A stretch of DNA of 64,000 nucleotides from Verminephrobacter eiseniae EF01-2 (GCF_000015565.1 NC_008786.1:5196501-5260500), one strand, 5' to 3'; positions 44,456 through 54,555 are shown, counted from the stretch's first letter. Numbers and translations: made by a program. Notes: generated by a model not told the origin, from the sequence alone.

Positions 44456-44782
44456 ATGGACACCGTCTCTCCCACCCTGATCAACCTGATCATCTTTGTG
44501 CTGGCCATCTACGTCGGCTACCACGTCGTGTGGACGGTCACCCCAGCCCTGCACACGCCGCTGATGGCGCTGACCAACGCCGTTTCTGCCATCGTCATCG
44601 TCGGCGCCATGCTGGCTGCGGCCCTGACCGAGACCCTGCTGGGCCAGAGCATGGGCGTGCTGGCCGTGGCGCTGGCCGCAGTCAACGTCTTCGGCGGCTT
44701 TCTGGTCACGCGGCGCATGTTGGCGATGTTCCGCAAGAAAGCCAAGCCGGCCGCGCCCCAGGCCGAAGGAGGCCGGACATGA
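44456..44782 (+). CDS. pntAB: NAD(P) transhydrogenase subunit alpha part 2
   Basis: The 108-residue membrane protein begins MDTVSPTLINLIIFVLAIYV and has three to four helices (HTPLMALTNAVSAIVIVGAM, MGVLAVALAAVNVFGGFLVT). It forms part of the proton channel with PntB. Start at 44456 fits the family length; a longer reading from 44390, overlapping the pntAA stop, is also open. It overlaps pntB by four bases (ATGA). Confidence 0.9.
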   Translation: MDTVSPTLINLIIFVLAIYVGYHVVWTVTPALHTPLMALTNAVSAIVIVGAMLAAALTETLLGQSMGVLAVALAAVNVFGGFLVTRRMLAMFRKKAKPAAPQAEGGRT

Positions 44783-46212
44783 GCATGAACCTGGTCACGC
44801 TGCTGTATCTGGTCGCCAGCGTCTGCTTCATACAGGCCCTCAAGGGGCTGAGCCACCCCACCACCTCGATCCGGGGCAACCTCTTCGGCATGGCCGGCAT
44901 GGCCATTGCCATCCTGACCACGGCAGCGCTGATCGTGCAATTGTCCGGGGCGTCCGCCGGCAAGACCCAGGGCATGGCCGCCTTGCTCACCGCCTTGCTG
45001 CTCGGCGGGGCCGCCGGCGCGGTCATGGCCCACCGGGTCGAGATGACCAAGATGCCCGAATTGGTGGCCTTCATGCACAGCATGATCGGCCTGGCGGCGG
45101 TGTTCATTGCCATCGCCGCCGTGGCCGAGCCCTGGGCCTTCCAGATCGTCGCCAAGGGCCAGCCGATACCGGCCGGCAACCGGCTCGAACTATTCCTCGG
45201 GGCGGCCATCGGCGCCATCACGTTCAGCGGCTCGGTGATCGCCTTCGGCAAGCTGTCGGGCAAGTACCGGCTGCGGCTGTTCCAGGGCGCGCCGGTGCAG
45301 TTTGCCGGCCAGCACCTGCTGAACCTGGGGCTGGGCCTGGCGACGCTGGGCCTGGGCCTGGGGTTCATGCTCACCGGCAACTGGGCGGCCTTTTTTGCGA
45401 TGCTGGCGCTGTCGTTCGTGCTCGGCCTGCTGATCATCATTCCGATTGGCGGCGCGGACATGCCGGTGGTGGTGTCCATGCTCAACAGCTACTCGGGCTG
45501 GGCGGCGGCCGGCATCGGTTTTTCGCTGAACAATGCCATGCTGATCATTGCCGGCTCGCTGGTGGGCAGTTCCGGCGCGATCCTGAGCTACATCATGTGC
45601 AAGGCCATGAACCGCTCGTTCTTCAACGTGATCCTGGGCGGCTTCGGCGGTGACGCAACGGCCGTCGCAGCGGCCGACCAGCGCCAGCGCAGCGTCAAAA
45701 GCGGCAGCGCCGACGATGTTGCCTTCGTGCTGGGCAACGCCGAAACCGTGGTCATCGTGCCGGGCTATGGCCTGGCCGTGGCGCGCGCCCAGCATGCCGT
45801 CAAGGAACTGGCGGCCAAGCTCACCAGCAAGGGCGTGACCGTGAAATACGCGATCCACCCGGTGGCCGGCCGCATGCCAGGCCACATGAACGTGCTGCTG
45901 GCCGAGGCCGAGGTGCCCTATGACCAGGTCTTCGAGATGGAAGACATCAACGGCGAATTCGGCCAGGCCGATGTCGCCATCATCCTGGGCGCCAACGACG
46001 TGGTGAACCCGGCCGCGCACACCAAGGGCAGCCCGATCTACGGCATGCCCATCCTGGAAGCCTACCGGGCCAAGACCGTGATCGTGAACAAGCGCTCCAT
46101 GGCGGCGGGCTATGCGGGCCTGGACAACGAGCTGTTCTACATGGACAAGACCATGATGGTCTTTGGCGACGCCAAGAAGGTGGTCGAGGACATCGGCAAG
46201 GCGATGGAGTGA
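44779..46212 (+). CDS. pntB: NAD(P) transhydrogenase subunit beta
   Basis: The 477-residue inner-membrane subunit starts MSMNLVTLLYLVASVCFIQA, has eight or nine helices in its first 270 residues (MVAHRVEMTKMPELVAFMH-type loop, MPVVVSMLNSYSGWAAAGIG) and a C-terminal NADP(H)-binding domain III. Domain III motifs include ETVVIVPGYGLAVARAQHAV, YAIHPVAGRMPGHMNVLLAE and GANDVVNPAAHTKGSPIYGM. It completes the proton-pumping transhydrogenase. The downstream region to 46765 holds no recognisable gene. Confidence 0.92.
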   Translation: MSMNLVTLLYLVASVCFIQALKGLSHPTTSIRGNLFGMAGMAIAILTTAALIVQLSGASAGKTQGMAALLTALLLGGAAGAVMAHRVEMTKMPELVAFMHSMIGLAAVFIAIAAVAEPWAFQIVAKGQPIPAGNRLELFLGAAIGAITFSGSVIAFGKLSGKYRLRLFQGAPVQFAGQHLLNLGLGLATLGLGLGFMLTGNWAAFFAMLALSFVLGLLIIIPIGGADMPVVVSMLNSYSGWAAAGIGFSLNNAMLIIAGSLVGSSGAILSYIMCKAMNRSFFNVILGGFGGDATAVAAADQRQRSVKSGSADDVAFVLGNAETVVIVPGYGLAVARAQHAVKELAAKLTSKGVTVKYAIHPVAGRMPGHMNVLLAEAEVPYDQVFEMEDINGEFGQADVAIILGANDVVNPAAHTKGSPIYGMPILEAYRAKTVIVNKRSMAAGYAGLDNELFYMDKTMMVFGDAKKVVEDIGKAME

Positions 46213-46765
46213 CCCGTTGCCGTTGTGCCGTTGCCGCCAGGCGCCGGAAAACGAGTCCAGGCCAGCGGAAACCCTGTTTGGATGATGGCCGCCCGTCCCC
46301 TCCTGGATGATTCGGCGCTCGCCCCGGACGGTTGGCGCCCATCATTGCGGCCATGGTGCCGACGGGTGCCGTGGCCTCGAACTGGCACGCAACTGGCTTG
46401 GGGACCTTGGCATGACGAGACCCTCTGACCGCGACACACAGCCCGCTGCGGCAGGTCGATCGAGCGCCTGCCCGGGCCAAGCCAAGTGCAGGTGCAACCG
46501 GCGTCTGCCGGGGAGGCCGGCCAACGAAGCCGCAGTGCGCCCAGGCGGCCGGCGCACAAGCGTTTGCCAGCCAAACTGCGGGCCTCGGGCCGCGAATCGT
46601 CGTTGTCCGAAGACCGCCGGGTCAAGTGGCCATGGGGCTGCGTCGTGCGCCGGCAGCTGATCGAATCGATAGCAGCGGCCAAGGCGCGCGGCCACTGCGC
46701 CGGCCATGCGGCCATCGCCCCTCGCACCCTGTGCGCACCATGGTTTGGGAAAGGCCAATGATCCG
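46213..46765. other. Gene-free stretch between pntB and potA
   Basis: About 550 bp of GC-rich DNA without a frame that I can match to a family. Several overlapping open frames exist on both strands, but none has a good start, a ribosome site or family motifs. The potA promoter should lie at the right end, where GGGAAAGG precedes the start by 12 bases. Confidence 0.5.
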
Positions 46766-47870
46766 ATGAACCCTCTTGCCGTAGCGATTCGAGTAGCCCA
46801 GGTGACCATGGTCTACCCCGGCGCGCCCAATGACAAGGCTTTGGACAACGTTGGGCTGGACATTTTCGAGAACGAATTCTTCACCCTGCTAGGCCCTTCG
46901 GGCTGCGGCAAAACGACCTTGCTGCGCCTGATTGCCGGCTTCGAGCAGCCCACCCGGGGAGAGATCCGGCTCGATGGCGCATCCCTGGTTGGCAAACTGC
47001 CGTTCGAGCGTCCGGTGAACACCGTATTTCAAAGCTACGCCCTGTTTCCGCATATGACCGTGGCGCAAAACATCGCCTTCGGTCCGCAGATGCAGCGCAA
47101 ACCCGCAGCGCAAACCCGCAGCGCAAATCAACGCGACGGTAGAAAAAATGCTGGCACTGGTGCGGCTCACGGAACTGGGCGCGCGCAAACCCGCGCAGTT
47201 GTCGGGCGGACAGCAGCAGCGCGTGGCTTTGGCCCGCGCACTGGCAACCCATCCGCGTGTGCTGCTGCTGGACGAATCCCTGTCCGCGCTGGACTTGCAA
47301 CTGCGCAAGGAAATGCAGGTAGAACTCAAACGCTTGCAGCGCGAGACCGGCATCACCTTCGTGTTCGTGACGCATGACCAGGAAGAAGCCCTGACGATGT
47401 CGGACCGCATTGCAGTCATGTGCGCAGGCAGAGTCCAGCAAGTGGGGTCGCCGGCGCAAATATACGAGCGGCCAACGAACCGCTTCGTCGCAAGTTTCAT
47501 TGGTGAAACCAACCTCTTGCGCGCCATCGCGCAAGAGGGCGTGCTGGACTTCGGCCATGCCGGACGGATGGCCTTGCCCGACAGTTCGTGGACGGGGCCA
47601 CTGACTCTGGCCGTGCGGCCCGAGCGGCTGCAATTGATCACCGCCGAAATGGCGGCCGCATTGCAATCCCAAGGCGCATCCGTATTGCAGGGCACCGTGC
47701 GCAACCTGGTGTACATGGGGCATGACACCACCTACTCAGTGCAACTCCAGGGCCAGGCACTGTGCAGTGTGCGAACGCAAAACGCGCAGGGTGCGGCGCA
47801 GGTGTTTGCGGTCGGCGATGCAGTGGGTCTGCGCCTGGATGCAGCCGCATTGCGGCGGCTGAACGATTGA
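46766..47870 (+). pseudogene. potA: PotA-like polyamine ABC ATPase, frameshifted by 13-bp duplication
   Basis: The first part starts [20 protein letters not shown] and has Walker [21 protein letters not shown] and the Q-loop [20 protein letters not shown]. The frame breaks at 47093-47127, where CAGCGCAAACCCG is present twice in tandem plus a partial third copy. Dropping one copy restores [20 protein letters not shown] and joins the second part: signature [20 protein letters not shown], Walker [16 protein letters not shown]-loop [17 protein letters not shown] and the TOBE regulatory domain. The second part could be translated from ATG 47148 but lacks Walker A. As it stands no active ATPase is made, so the operon's transport function depends on reversion or another ATPase. 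Confidence 0.85.
47093..47127. repeat. 13-bp tandem duplication in potA
   Basis: CAGCGCAAACCCG occurs at 47093-47105 and 47106-47118, followed by a 9-bp partial copy ending 47127. The extra copy shifts the potA frame by +1. Confidence 0.9.
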
Positions 47871-47881
47871 CTGGAACTACC

Positions 47882-48799
47882 ATGCAGATGCCGCGCATTG
47901 CCCCGCCTGCCTTGCGACGCTTCAGCCAGCGCTGGGGACAGTGGCTGCTGCTGGCACCCACATTGGCGACCCTTGGCCTGTTCATGGTGCTGCCGATGCT
48001 GTGGGTGGCTGTGATGTCACTGCTCGAAGCCGCCCCCTACGGCGGCGTGCGTTGGGGGCATTGGACGACGGATGCCTATTTGCGCTTTTTCATGGAGTTG
48101 GACCTCGATGGCCATTGGGTCCTGAATACCGACTACATGGCCATATTCTCCAGATCATTCGGGCTGGCGCTGGCCGTCGTGGTGATTACCCTCGGTGTCG
48201 GTTTTCCGCTGGCTTTGCACATTGCCCTTCAGGAAGAAAGCAAGCGCAACCACATGCTGCTGTGGATTACCATTCCATTTTGGGTCAACCTGCTGGTGCG
48301 CACTTACGCCTGGATATTGTTGCTGCGCAACGGCGGAGTGATCGAACAAAGCCTGAACCTGGTGGGCTTTCAGACCGGGGGACTCAACATTTTGTACACC
48401 CCGCTGGCGACAGGCATCGGTCTGGTCTACGCCTATCTGCCCTTCATGGTGCTGCCAATTTATACCAGCCTGGAAAAAATGGACTGGCGTCTGTTCGAAG
48501 CGGCGCTGGACCTGGGCGCTACGCGGTGGATGGCGCTGCGCCGGATCGTCATCCCTTTGGCCATGCCGGGGATTGTCGCGGGCTGCCTGCTGGTATTCAT
48601 TCCGGCGCTGGGCGCTTATTACATCCCGGAACTGCTGGGGGGTGGCAAGCAAATGATGATTGGCAGCCTGATCCAGTCGCAATTCGGCGTGGCACGCAAT
48701 TGGCCCTTCGGTTCGGCACTGGCTTTCGCATTGCTTTCGATCGTGCTGGCAGGCATGTTGCTGTATACGCGCCGGTTCAAAAAGGCTCTGGACACATGA
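47882..48799 (+). CDS. potB: Polyamine ABC transporter permease, PotB-like
   Basis: The 305-residue membrane protein starts MQMPRIAPPALRRFSQRWGQ and has six helices (LLLAPTLATLGLFMVLPMLW, LALAVVVITLGVGFPLALHI). The ATPase-contact loop reads LFEAALDLGATRWMALRRIV. Conserved PotB segments ITIPFWVNLLVRTYAWILLL and IPALGAYYIPELLGGGKQMM are present. It pairs with PotC in the inner membrane to import spermidine, putrescine or related amines. It starts 11 bp after the potA stop and overlaps potC by four bases. Intact, unlike its ATPase. Confidence 0.9.
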   Translation: MQMPRIAPPALRRFSQRWGQWLLLAPTLATLGLFMVLPMLWVAVMSLLEAAPYGGVRWGHWTTDAYLRFFMELDLDGHWVLNTDYMAIFSRSFGLALAVVVITLGVGFPLALHIALQEESKRNHMLLWITIPFWVNLLVRTYAWILLLRNGGVIEQSLNLVGFQTGGLNILYTPLATGIGLVYAYLPFMVLPIYTSLEKMDWRLFEAALDLGATRWMALRRIVIPLAMPGIVAGCLLVFIPALGAYYIPELLGGGKQMMIGSLIQSQFGVARNWPFGSALAFALLSIVLAGMLLYTRRFKKALDT

Positions 48800-49590
48800 C
48801 CCACCGCAACACCGCGCTGTGGCGCTTTCCCGGGCTGGGATTGAACTTCGGCATCGCATTGGTCTTTTTGTACCTGCCGATCGTGCTGCTGGTGCTGCTG
48901 TCGTTCAATGAAAACAACGTGGCCACCCTGTGGACCGGTTTGTCCCTGCGCTGGTACGGCATTGTCTTTGACAACCCGAACATCCTGCGGGCGGCCGGAA
49001 ACTCGATGCTGGTGGCATGTGTCGCCACCGTCGTCTCCACGGTCTTCGCCGGCATGGCCGCGCTGGCCATGGCGCGCCGGAATTTCAAGGGCCAGAACGT
49101 GATCAGCGGCATGTTGGGGCTGCCGTTGCTGGTGCCGGAAATCGTCACTGCCGTGGCATCGCTGCTGTTTTTTCTGTCCTTGGGCATGGATTTGGGGCTG
49201 CGCACGGTGACGATAGCGCACATCGTGTTTTGCATTCCGTTCGCTTACCTGCCGATACGGGCGCGGCTGGCGAACATGGACCCGCGGCTGGTCGAGGCGG
49301 CGGCAGATCTGTACGCATCCCCCGGGCAGGCATTCCGCCGGATCACCCTGCCCTTGTTGATGCCGGGCATCATCAGCGGCGCGATGCTGGCATTCATCGT
49401 GTCGCTGGATGACTTCGTCATCACCTTCTTTGTCGCCGGCCCCGGCGCCACCACATTGCCGGTCTACATCTTTGGCATGGTGCGCATGGGGATCACGCCG
49501 GAAGTCAACGCCCTGGCGGCCTTGCTGCTGATCGCATCCATGGTGTTTGTCGGTCTTTCGTGGTGGATTGGCCAGCGCGACCGCCGTTGA
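48796..49590 (+). CDS. potC: Polyamine ABC transporter permease, PotC-like
   Basis: The 264-residue permease starts MTHRNTALWRFPGLGLNFGI and has six helices with PotC motifs: YLPIVLLVLLSFNENNVATL, GLPLLVPEIVTAVASLLFFL, the ATPase loop LVEAAADLYASPGQAFRRIT, LAFIVSLDDFVITFFVAGPG and TLPVYIFGMVRMGITPEVNA. It is coupled to potB through an ATGA overlap and lies 23 bp before the binding-protein gene. Confidence 0.9.
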   Translation: MTHRNTALWRFPGLGLNFGIALVFLYLPIVLLVLLSFNENNVATLWTGLSLRWYGIVFDNPNILRAAGNSMLVACVATVVSTVFAGMAALAMARRNFKGQNVISGMLGLPLLVPEIVTAVASLLFFLSLGMDLGLRTVTIAHIVFCIPFAYLPIRARLANMDPRLVEAAADLYASPGQAFRRITLPLLMPGIISGAMLAFIVSLDDFVITFFVAGPGATTLPVYIFGMVRMGITPEVNALAALLLIASMVFVGLSWWIGQRDRR

Positions 49591-49613
49591 TTTTTGATCC
49601 GATGGAGATGAAG

Positions 49614-50666
49614 ATGCTTGGGAAAATCGTGACCAAACTGGCCGCCCTGGCCATGACAGCCGGTATTTTGCTCTCCGGAGCAGCGCATGCCGAAGATGCC
49701 ATCAATTTATACAACTGGTCCAACTACATTCCACCGGACTTGCTGAAGAAATTCGAGAAAGACACCGGCATCAAAGTGCACCTCGATGTCTACGATTCCA
49801 ATGAGACATTGCTGGCCAAAATCAAGGCCGGGGCTGCCGGCTATGATGTCATCGTTCCGACGGATTACATGATAAAGATCATGATCGACGAAAAGCTGCT
49901 CACCCGGTTCGAGGCCGGCAAGCTGGCCAACTTCAAGAACGTCATGCCCCCGCTGGACAAGCCTTCCTTTGACGCAAAACGGGAATACTCCGCGCCCTAT
50001 ATGTGGGGCGTCACCGGTTTCACATATGACAGCGCGCGCGTTCCGGGCGGCAAACTCGAAGACAGTTGGCAATCGTTCTTCGAACCCCCCGCCGCGCTCA
50101 AGGGACGGGTAGCGGCGCTGAATGATGCAAACGACATATTTTCCGCCGCATCCCTGTACCTGGGCATAGACCAATGTACCGAAGACCCGAAAGCCGGTCA
50201 GAGGATTCTGAACGTTCTCGAAAAACAAAAACCCTTTCTGGCCACGTACAACTCGAATGGAACCATTGAACGCATGCAAGCCGGGGAAGTGATAATGCAT
50301 CACCAGTGGAACGGTAGCGCCTTCCGCACCAGGGAAAAGCTCAAGACCGCCGTGTTCGTGATTCCACGCGAAGGAGTGCCTTTCTGGAACGATAATTTTG
50401 CGATTCCCGTGGGCGCAAAAAATCCCGAAGGGGCCAGGAAATTCATCGATTGGATGATGGCTCCAGAGAACATTGCCATCGCCTCCAACTTCACTGGCTA
50501 CAACAATGCCATCAGGGGTGCGGACCAATTCATGAATGCCGCTTTGCGTGCCGACCCCGGCGTGAATCCCGGCGACGAAATGCGCAAGCGCTTCCGGCCC
50601 AACCAGATCTGTAGCCTCAAAGCCATGGAATTGCGCAACAGGATCTGGACGCGGCTGATGCGCTAG
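49614..50666 (+). CDS. potD: Polyamine-binding periplasmic protein, PotD/PotF-like
   Basis: The 350-residue protein has a signal peptide (KLAALAMTAGILLSGAAHA) and the PotD/PotF body: INLYNWSNYIPPDLLKKFEK, VIVPTDYMIKIMIDEKLLTR, SAPYMWGVTGFTYDSARVPG and WNDNFAIPVGAKNPEGARKF. It delivers polyamines to PotBC. ATGs at 49602, 49608 and 49614 are in frame; GGAG at 49604-49607 favours the last. The TAG stop (50664-50666) is formed by the first bases of a MITE, so the last residue or residues may differ from the ancestral protein, but the C-terminal RNRIWTRLMR looks near complete. Confidence 0.88.
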   Translation: MLGKIVTKLAALAMTAGILLSGAAHAEDAINLYNWSNYIPPDLLKKFEKDTGIKVHLDVYDSNETLLAKIKAGAAGYDVIVPTDYMIKIMIDEKLLTRFEAGKLANFKNVMPPLDKPSFDAKREYSAPYMWGVTGFTYDSARVPGGKLEDSWQSFFEPPAALKGRVAALNDANDIFSAASLYLGIDQCTEDPKAGQRILNVLEKQKPFLATYNSNGTIERMQAGEVIMHHQWNGSAFRTREKLKTAVFVIPREGVPFWNDNFAIPVGAKNPEGARKFIDWMMAPENIAIASNFTGYNNAIRGADQFMNAALRADPGVNPGDEMRKRFRPNQICSLKAMELRNRIWTRLMR

Positions 50667-50828
50667 TGTCGCGTCACCGATCAGATGTCGCAGGCTGCGC
50701 GCAGCCGTCGGAGCGTAGCGCAAGGCGCAGCGCTTGCCCATACCGAGCTGTATTGGCAAGCGATGCAACGCCGCGATGCGCTTCGATGGCCAGCGCAGAC
50801 CGACAGATGATCGGTGACGCGACACTAG
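50663..50828. mobile_element. MITE copy 2 (166 bp, CTAG-bounded)
   Basis: Same ends, length and internal order as copy 1 at 41572-41737, with about eight base differences in the middle third. CTAG at both ends. The left CTAG supplies the potD stop codon. The element lies between potD and a convergent M14 peptidase gene, 43 bp from the latter's stop. Confidence 0.85.
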
Positions 50829-50871
50829 GGCGCGGCAAGTCCTTGCGCCATGCCGGCCACCGCCCCTGCCC

Positions 50872-52761
50872 CTATTCGGTCTCGTCGAACACCAGGGCCG
50901 GGATGGCCATGACGCGCGCGATATCGGCCAGATCGGCAATGACCCGGTTGGCGAAGTAGCTGTTTTGTGTGTCGGGCTCCAGCGCCGCCACGGCCAGGGG
51001 GGCGCGGGGCTGGTTCAGCGGCACATAGAAGCTGCCGGCGGGCGCGTCGATGGCGCGGCGCATCGGCGTCACCTGCACCCGCAGGATGCCTGCGTTGCCG
51101 GCAATGCTGCCGCGCACGTCCTGCCGGTCGCCGGATTCGCGCGCGGTTTCGAGGTAGGTTTCGGCCAGCATGGCGCCAGGCTCGGCGATGCGCATGACTT
51201 GCAGGCCCAGTTGTTTGAGGCGCTCCACGGCGGCTGTGGCGCTCGCTGCCAGCCAGTAGCCGCAGGGGCGAAAACGTGCCTTGACGAGGCGCAAGGTCAG
51301 CGAGGAGTTCCAGACGACGCTCAGGCGGCGGTCGGCGCCCGTGTCGGGGTCCAGAAAGTCCAACTCGCGCCGGGTTGGCGTGGCGGCAGCTTCGACCACC
51401 ACCTGACCACGGCAGGCCTGGGCGCTCACCTCCCGCGCCACGAAAGAGCGCACCTGCTCCAGATCGGCGGCCCGCTCGGCCGTGCTGCGCAGGGCGCTGG
51501 CGATGGCCGTGACCTGGGTGTGCACGCGGCGCTGTATATGCATGCGCCCTATGCCCACGCCACGGGTCTCGATCAGCAGGCTGACCGCGTTCTTCAGGCC
51601 ATTGACGTTGCGGCTGGTATCGGGCCGTATGCCGCCCATCGAGAGGCGCTGGTCCTGCATATCGGTCGAGGTGGTGTAGTACCAATGGCTCGTCAGGTCT
51701 TGCGCCGCGAGCGCTGCCAGCAGCGGCTGGTGGTACCACTCCTCGGAAGCCTTGGTCAGGAACTCGGGATAGTTGGCGGTGGTGGTGTATTGCAGCAGCG
51801 CGTCGTAGCGCTGAATGGCGTTGAACTTTTGCAGATAGCGGCCGGCCACGGTGAACTCATGCGCGTCGAGCACCAGAATCGGCCGGTAGTCGTTCACCAC
51901 CTGGGCCAGCGCGCGCGCCTCGGGGGTGTCGAGCAGCAGGTGGTCGCGGTTCATGTCCAGGCCATTGGCGGTGACGCGGGTGCCGGCCTGTGCGCCATCG
52001 GGGTTGGCGCGGGGCACGACCACGACATTGATGCGATCGAGCAGTGGTTCCAGCAGGCCCTGGGCCAGTTCGCTGCTGACCACCAGCAGCGCCTCGCTGC
52101 CCGCAGGCTCGTCGCCATGCTGCTGGCCGATCAGCACCACGGTGGGGCGGCCGCTGCGCTCCAGGCTGGCGGGGTCGGTGCCGGCAGCGCGGGTGAGCAG
52201 CAGGCCGGCAATGGGTTCGCCGCGCTGCGAATTGCCGATGGTCAGCACTCTGGCGCGCGTCGTTGCCGTCGTCGCCATAGTCGCCGTGCCCTGCGCGGCG
52301 CTGTCGGCCAGGGCGCGCAGCCACTGGCCCAGTTCGGCGTTGGTGGTGAATGCCCGGCGCTCCGGGCGCAGCCCTGGTGTGCTATAGGCCATCGGTGGCT
52401 CCGGGAACCGGGCGGCGACGGCGGCGCCATAGGGGGGTGGCGCGGGTGGCGCGGATGGCAGCACGGCTGGCGCGGCCATCGGGCCTGCGCCTTGCACCAC
52501 CAACGGGGCGTGATCGGGCAGGGGGCGGCTCACCGCGGCCGGGCCCGTCGGCGCGGGCAGCGCCTGCGGCCGCGATGCCGCCGGCTGTTCCGCGCTCCGG
52601 GGGGCTGTCGGCGTGGCCGGCCAGGGCGGCAGCGGGGTGCTGCCACAGGCGGTCAGCAGCCAGGCGGCGAGCAGCACGCAGGCGGTGCCATGTGCCGGCA
52701 GCAAAGCGGCCCGGAGTGCCGACGGCCGGGCGCTGCGGCGCGAGAAAGGGTGCATGGTCAT
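50872..52761 (-). CDS. Lipoprotein M14 zinc carboxypeptidase-like protein
   Basis: The 629-residue protein has a lipoprotein signal (TACVLLAAWLLTACGSTPLP) and a proline/alanine-rich linker up to about residue 120. An M14 peptidase domain follows with the zinc motif VVLIGQQHGDEPAGSEALLV (HxxE), then VVPRANPDGAQAGTRVTANG, LDMNRDHLLLDTPEARALAQ and VLDAHEFTVAGRYLQKFNAI with a third ligand histidine. A C-terminal beta-rich region of about 250 residues follows. It probably trims peptides in the periplasm; substrate unknown. It lies 48 bp downstream of rhlE on the same strand. The start could be 52761 or 52755. Confidence 0.85.
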   Translation of the reverse strand: MTMHPFSRRSARPSALRAALLPAHGTACVLLAAWLLTACGSTPLPPWPATPTAPRSAEQPAASRPQALPAPTGPAAVSRPLPDHAPLVVQGAGPMAAPAVLPSAPPAPPPYGAAVAARFPEPPMAYSTPGLRPERRAFTTNAELGQWLRALADSAAQGTATMATTATTRARVLTIGNSQRGEPIAGLLLTRAAGTDPASLERSGRPTVVLIGQQHGDEPAGSEALLVVSSELAQGLLEPLLDRINVVVVPRANPDGAQAGTRVTANGLDMNRDHLLLDTPEARALAQVVNDYRPILVLDAHEFTVAGRYLQKFNAIQRYDALLQYTTTANYPEFLTKASEEWYHQPLLAALAAQDLTSHWYYTTSTDMQDQRLSMGGIRPDTSRNVNGLKNAVSLLIETRGVGIGRMHIQRRVHTQVTAIASALRSTAERAADLEQVRSFVAREVSAQACRGQVVVEAAATPTRRELDFLDPDTGADRRLSVVWNSSLTLRLVKARFRPCGYWLAASATAAVERLKQLGLQVMRIAEPGAMLAETYLETARESGDRQDVRGSIAGNAGILRVQVTPMRRAIDAPAGSFYVPLNQPRAPLAVAALEPDTQNSYFANRVIADLADIARVMAIPALVFDETE

Positions 52762-52809
52762 GGCGGGTTCTGACGATGGTGGCCTTGCAGGAGCGCTCAG
52801 GGGGATGGC

Positions 52810-54555
52810 TCAGCGGTTGAAAGGGCCGCGCGAACCGCCTGGCCCGCGCTGGCCGGGGCCCCGGCCAGCGCCATAGCCGCCGCCCTCGGGTTTGCGATAG
52901 CCGGCGCCACCCCGGCGGCCGCGCTCTGCCATGCTGTCCACGCTGGTACGCATCGGGTCGGGCTGGCCGCCGCCATTGCCGCCATTGCGCTGACCCAGGT
53001 TGCCGTGGCCGCCGTGCGTGCCCAGGTGGGCGTTGGGGCGCGGGGGTTGGGCGTCGTCGTTGCGGTAAGCGCCGCCTTCCGGACGCGGGCCACGGACAGA
53101 TTCCGGGCGCGGGCCGCGACTGCGGGCCGGTGCCCCCCGGGGTCCGGCCGGCTCGCCACTGCCATTGCGTGCTCCGCCCGGCCCCCTGTTGCCGGCCCCG
53201 CCCGGGCCGCCGTTGCGGCCGCCATAGGGCTGGCGCGGGCCGCGTTCGCTCTGGCCGTTCCCTTGGCCGGCCTGGTTGGTGCGGATGCGCGCCAGCATTT
53301 CGCTGCGGGCGGCCCTGGCGGCGGCCTGCATCACTTCCCGGCTGGGGGGCTTGCCTGCGCCGCCCCAGAGGGTCTGGCGGCCCATTGCGATCGGTTCGGC
53401 CTTTTCGCCCGGCTCGGGGCCGAAGCCTTCGATGGGCTGCACCGGAATTTGTTGCTGGGTAAAGCGCTCGATGTCCATCATGAAGCCTTCTTCGTCCATG
53501 CAGACCAGGCTCACGGCCTGGCCGGTGGCGCCGGCGCGGCCGGTGCGGCCGATGCGGTGCACGTAGTCTTCCGGGACGTTGGGGATTTCGTAGTTGACGA
53601 CATGCGGCAGTTCGTCGATGTCGATGCCGCGCGCGGCAATGTCGGTGGCCACCAGGGCGCGGATGTCGCCGTTCTTGAAATCGGCCAGGGCCTGGGTGCG
53701 GGCGCTCTGGCTCTTGTTGCCGTGCAGGGCCATGGCGTTGACGCCGTTCTTGGTCAGGAACTCGGCCACGCTGTTGGCGCCGAACTTGGTGCGGGTGAAC
53801 ACCAGCACCTGGCTCCAGTCATGCTGCTCGATGATGTGCCGCAGCACCTGCTTTTTCTTGCCCCGGCCCACCGGGTGGATGACCTGCGCGATGCGCTGCA
53901 CGGTGCTGTTGCGCGGCGTGACCTGTATGCTTTGCGGGTTCTTGAGCAGGCTGTTGGCCAGCTCGCGGATGTCGTCGCTGAAGGTGGCCGAGAACAGCAG
54001 GCTTTGCTTGTCGCCAGGCACCAGGGCCAGCACCTTCTTCACGTCCTGGATGAAGCCCATGTCGAGCATGCGGTCGGCTTCATCGAGCACCAGCACCTGC
54101 ACGCTGGCCAGGTCGACGAAGCCCTGCTGCTGCAAGTCCAGCAGGCGGCCGGGGGTGGCCACCAGGATGTCCACGCCGCGCTGCAAGCGCTCGATCTGGG
54201 GGGCCATGCCGACGCCGCCGAACACCACGGTCGAGTCGATGGCGAGGTACTTGCCGTATTCGCGCACCGACTCTTCCACCTGGGCGGCCAGTTCGCGGGT
54301 GGGGGTCAGCACCAGAGCGCGGATGCCCTTGCCGCCGAATTTGTTCTTTGCGGCCGGGTTTTGCGACAGGCGGTGCAGTATCGGCAGCGTGAACGCGGCG
54401 GTCTTGCCGGTGCCGGTCTGCGCGCCGGCCAGCAGGTCATGGCCGGCAAGCACCGCAGGGATGGCTTGGGCCTGAATCGGGGTGGGGGTTTCGTAGCCGG
54501 TTTCATGCACGGCTTTCAGGATGGCAGGAGCCAGGTTCAGTTCATCGAATGTCAT
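52810..54555 (-). CDS. rhlE: DEAD-box RNA helicase, RhlE-like
   Basis: The 581-residue protein starts [20 protein letters not shown] with the Q motif ([20 protein letters not shown]) and the helicase motifs [11 protein letters not shown] (I), PTREL (Ia), [13 protein letters not shown] (II, DEAD), LLFSATF (III), [20 protein letters not shown] (V) and [13 protein letters not shown] (VI). After about residue 375 the tail is a long low-complexity region rich in G, R and P ([19 protein letters not shown]), about 200 residues, longer than usual, and likely to bind RNA. It acts in ribosome assembly or mRNA decay. It is divergent from ettA over a 256-bp region. Confidence 0.92.
   Translation of the reverse strand: MTFDELNLAPAILKAVHETGYETPTPIQAQAIPAVLAGHDLLAGAQTGTGKTAAFTLPILHRLSQNPAAKNKFGGKGIRALVLTPTRELAAQVEESVREYGKYLAIDSTVVFGGVGMAPQIERLQRGVDILVATPGRLLDLQQQGFVDLASVQVLVLDEADRMLDMGFIQDVKKVLALVPGDKQSLLFSATFSDDIRELANSLLKNPQSIQVTPRNSTVQRIAQVIHPVGRGKKKQVLRHIIEQHDWSQVLVFTRTKFGANSVAEFLTKNGVNAMALHGNKSQSARTQALADFKNGDIRALVATDIAARGIDIDELPHVVNYEIPNVPEDYVHRIGRTGRAGATGQAVSLVCMDEEGFMMDIERFTQQQIPVQPIEGFGPEPGEKAEPIAMGRQTLWGGAGKPPSREVMQAAARAARSEMLARIRTNQAGQGNGQSERGPRQPYGGRNGGPGGAGNRGPGGARNGSGEPAGPRGAPARSRGPRPESVRGPRPEGGAYRNDDAQPPRPNAHLGTHGGHGNLGQRNGGNGGGQPDPMRTSVDSMAERGRRGGAGYRKPEGGGYGAGRGPGQRGPGGSRGPFNR

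Noticed and set aside
46342..46809. Reverse open frame between pntB and potA as a gene
   Set aside because: No family motif or ribosome site, and it overlaps the potA start; the composition is that of a chance frame in GC-rich DNA.
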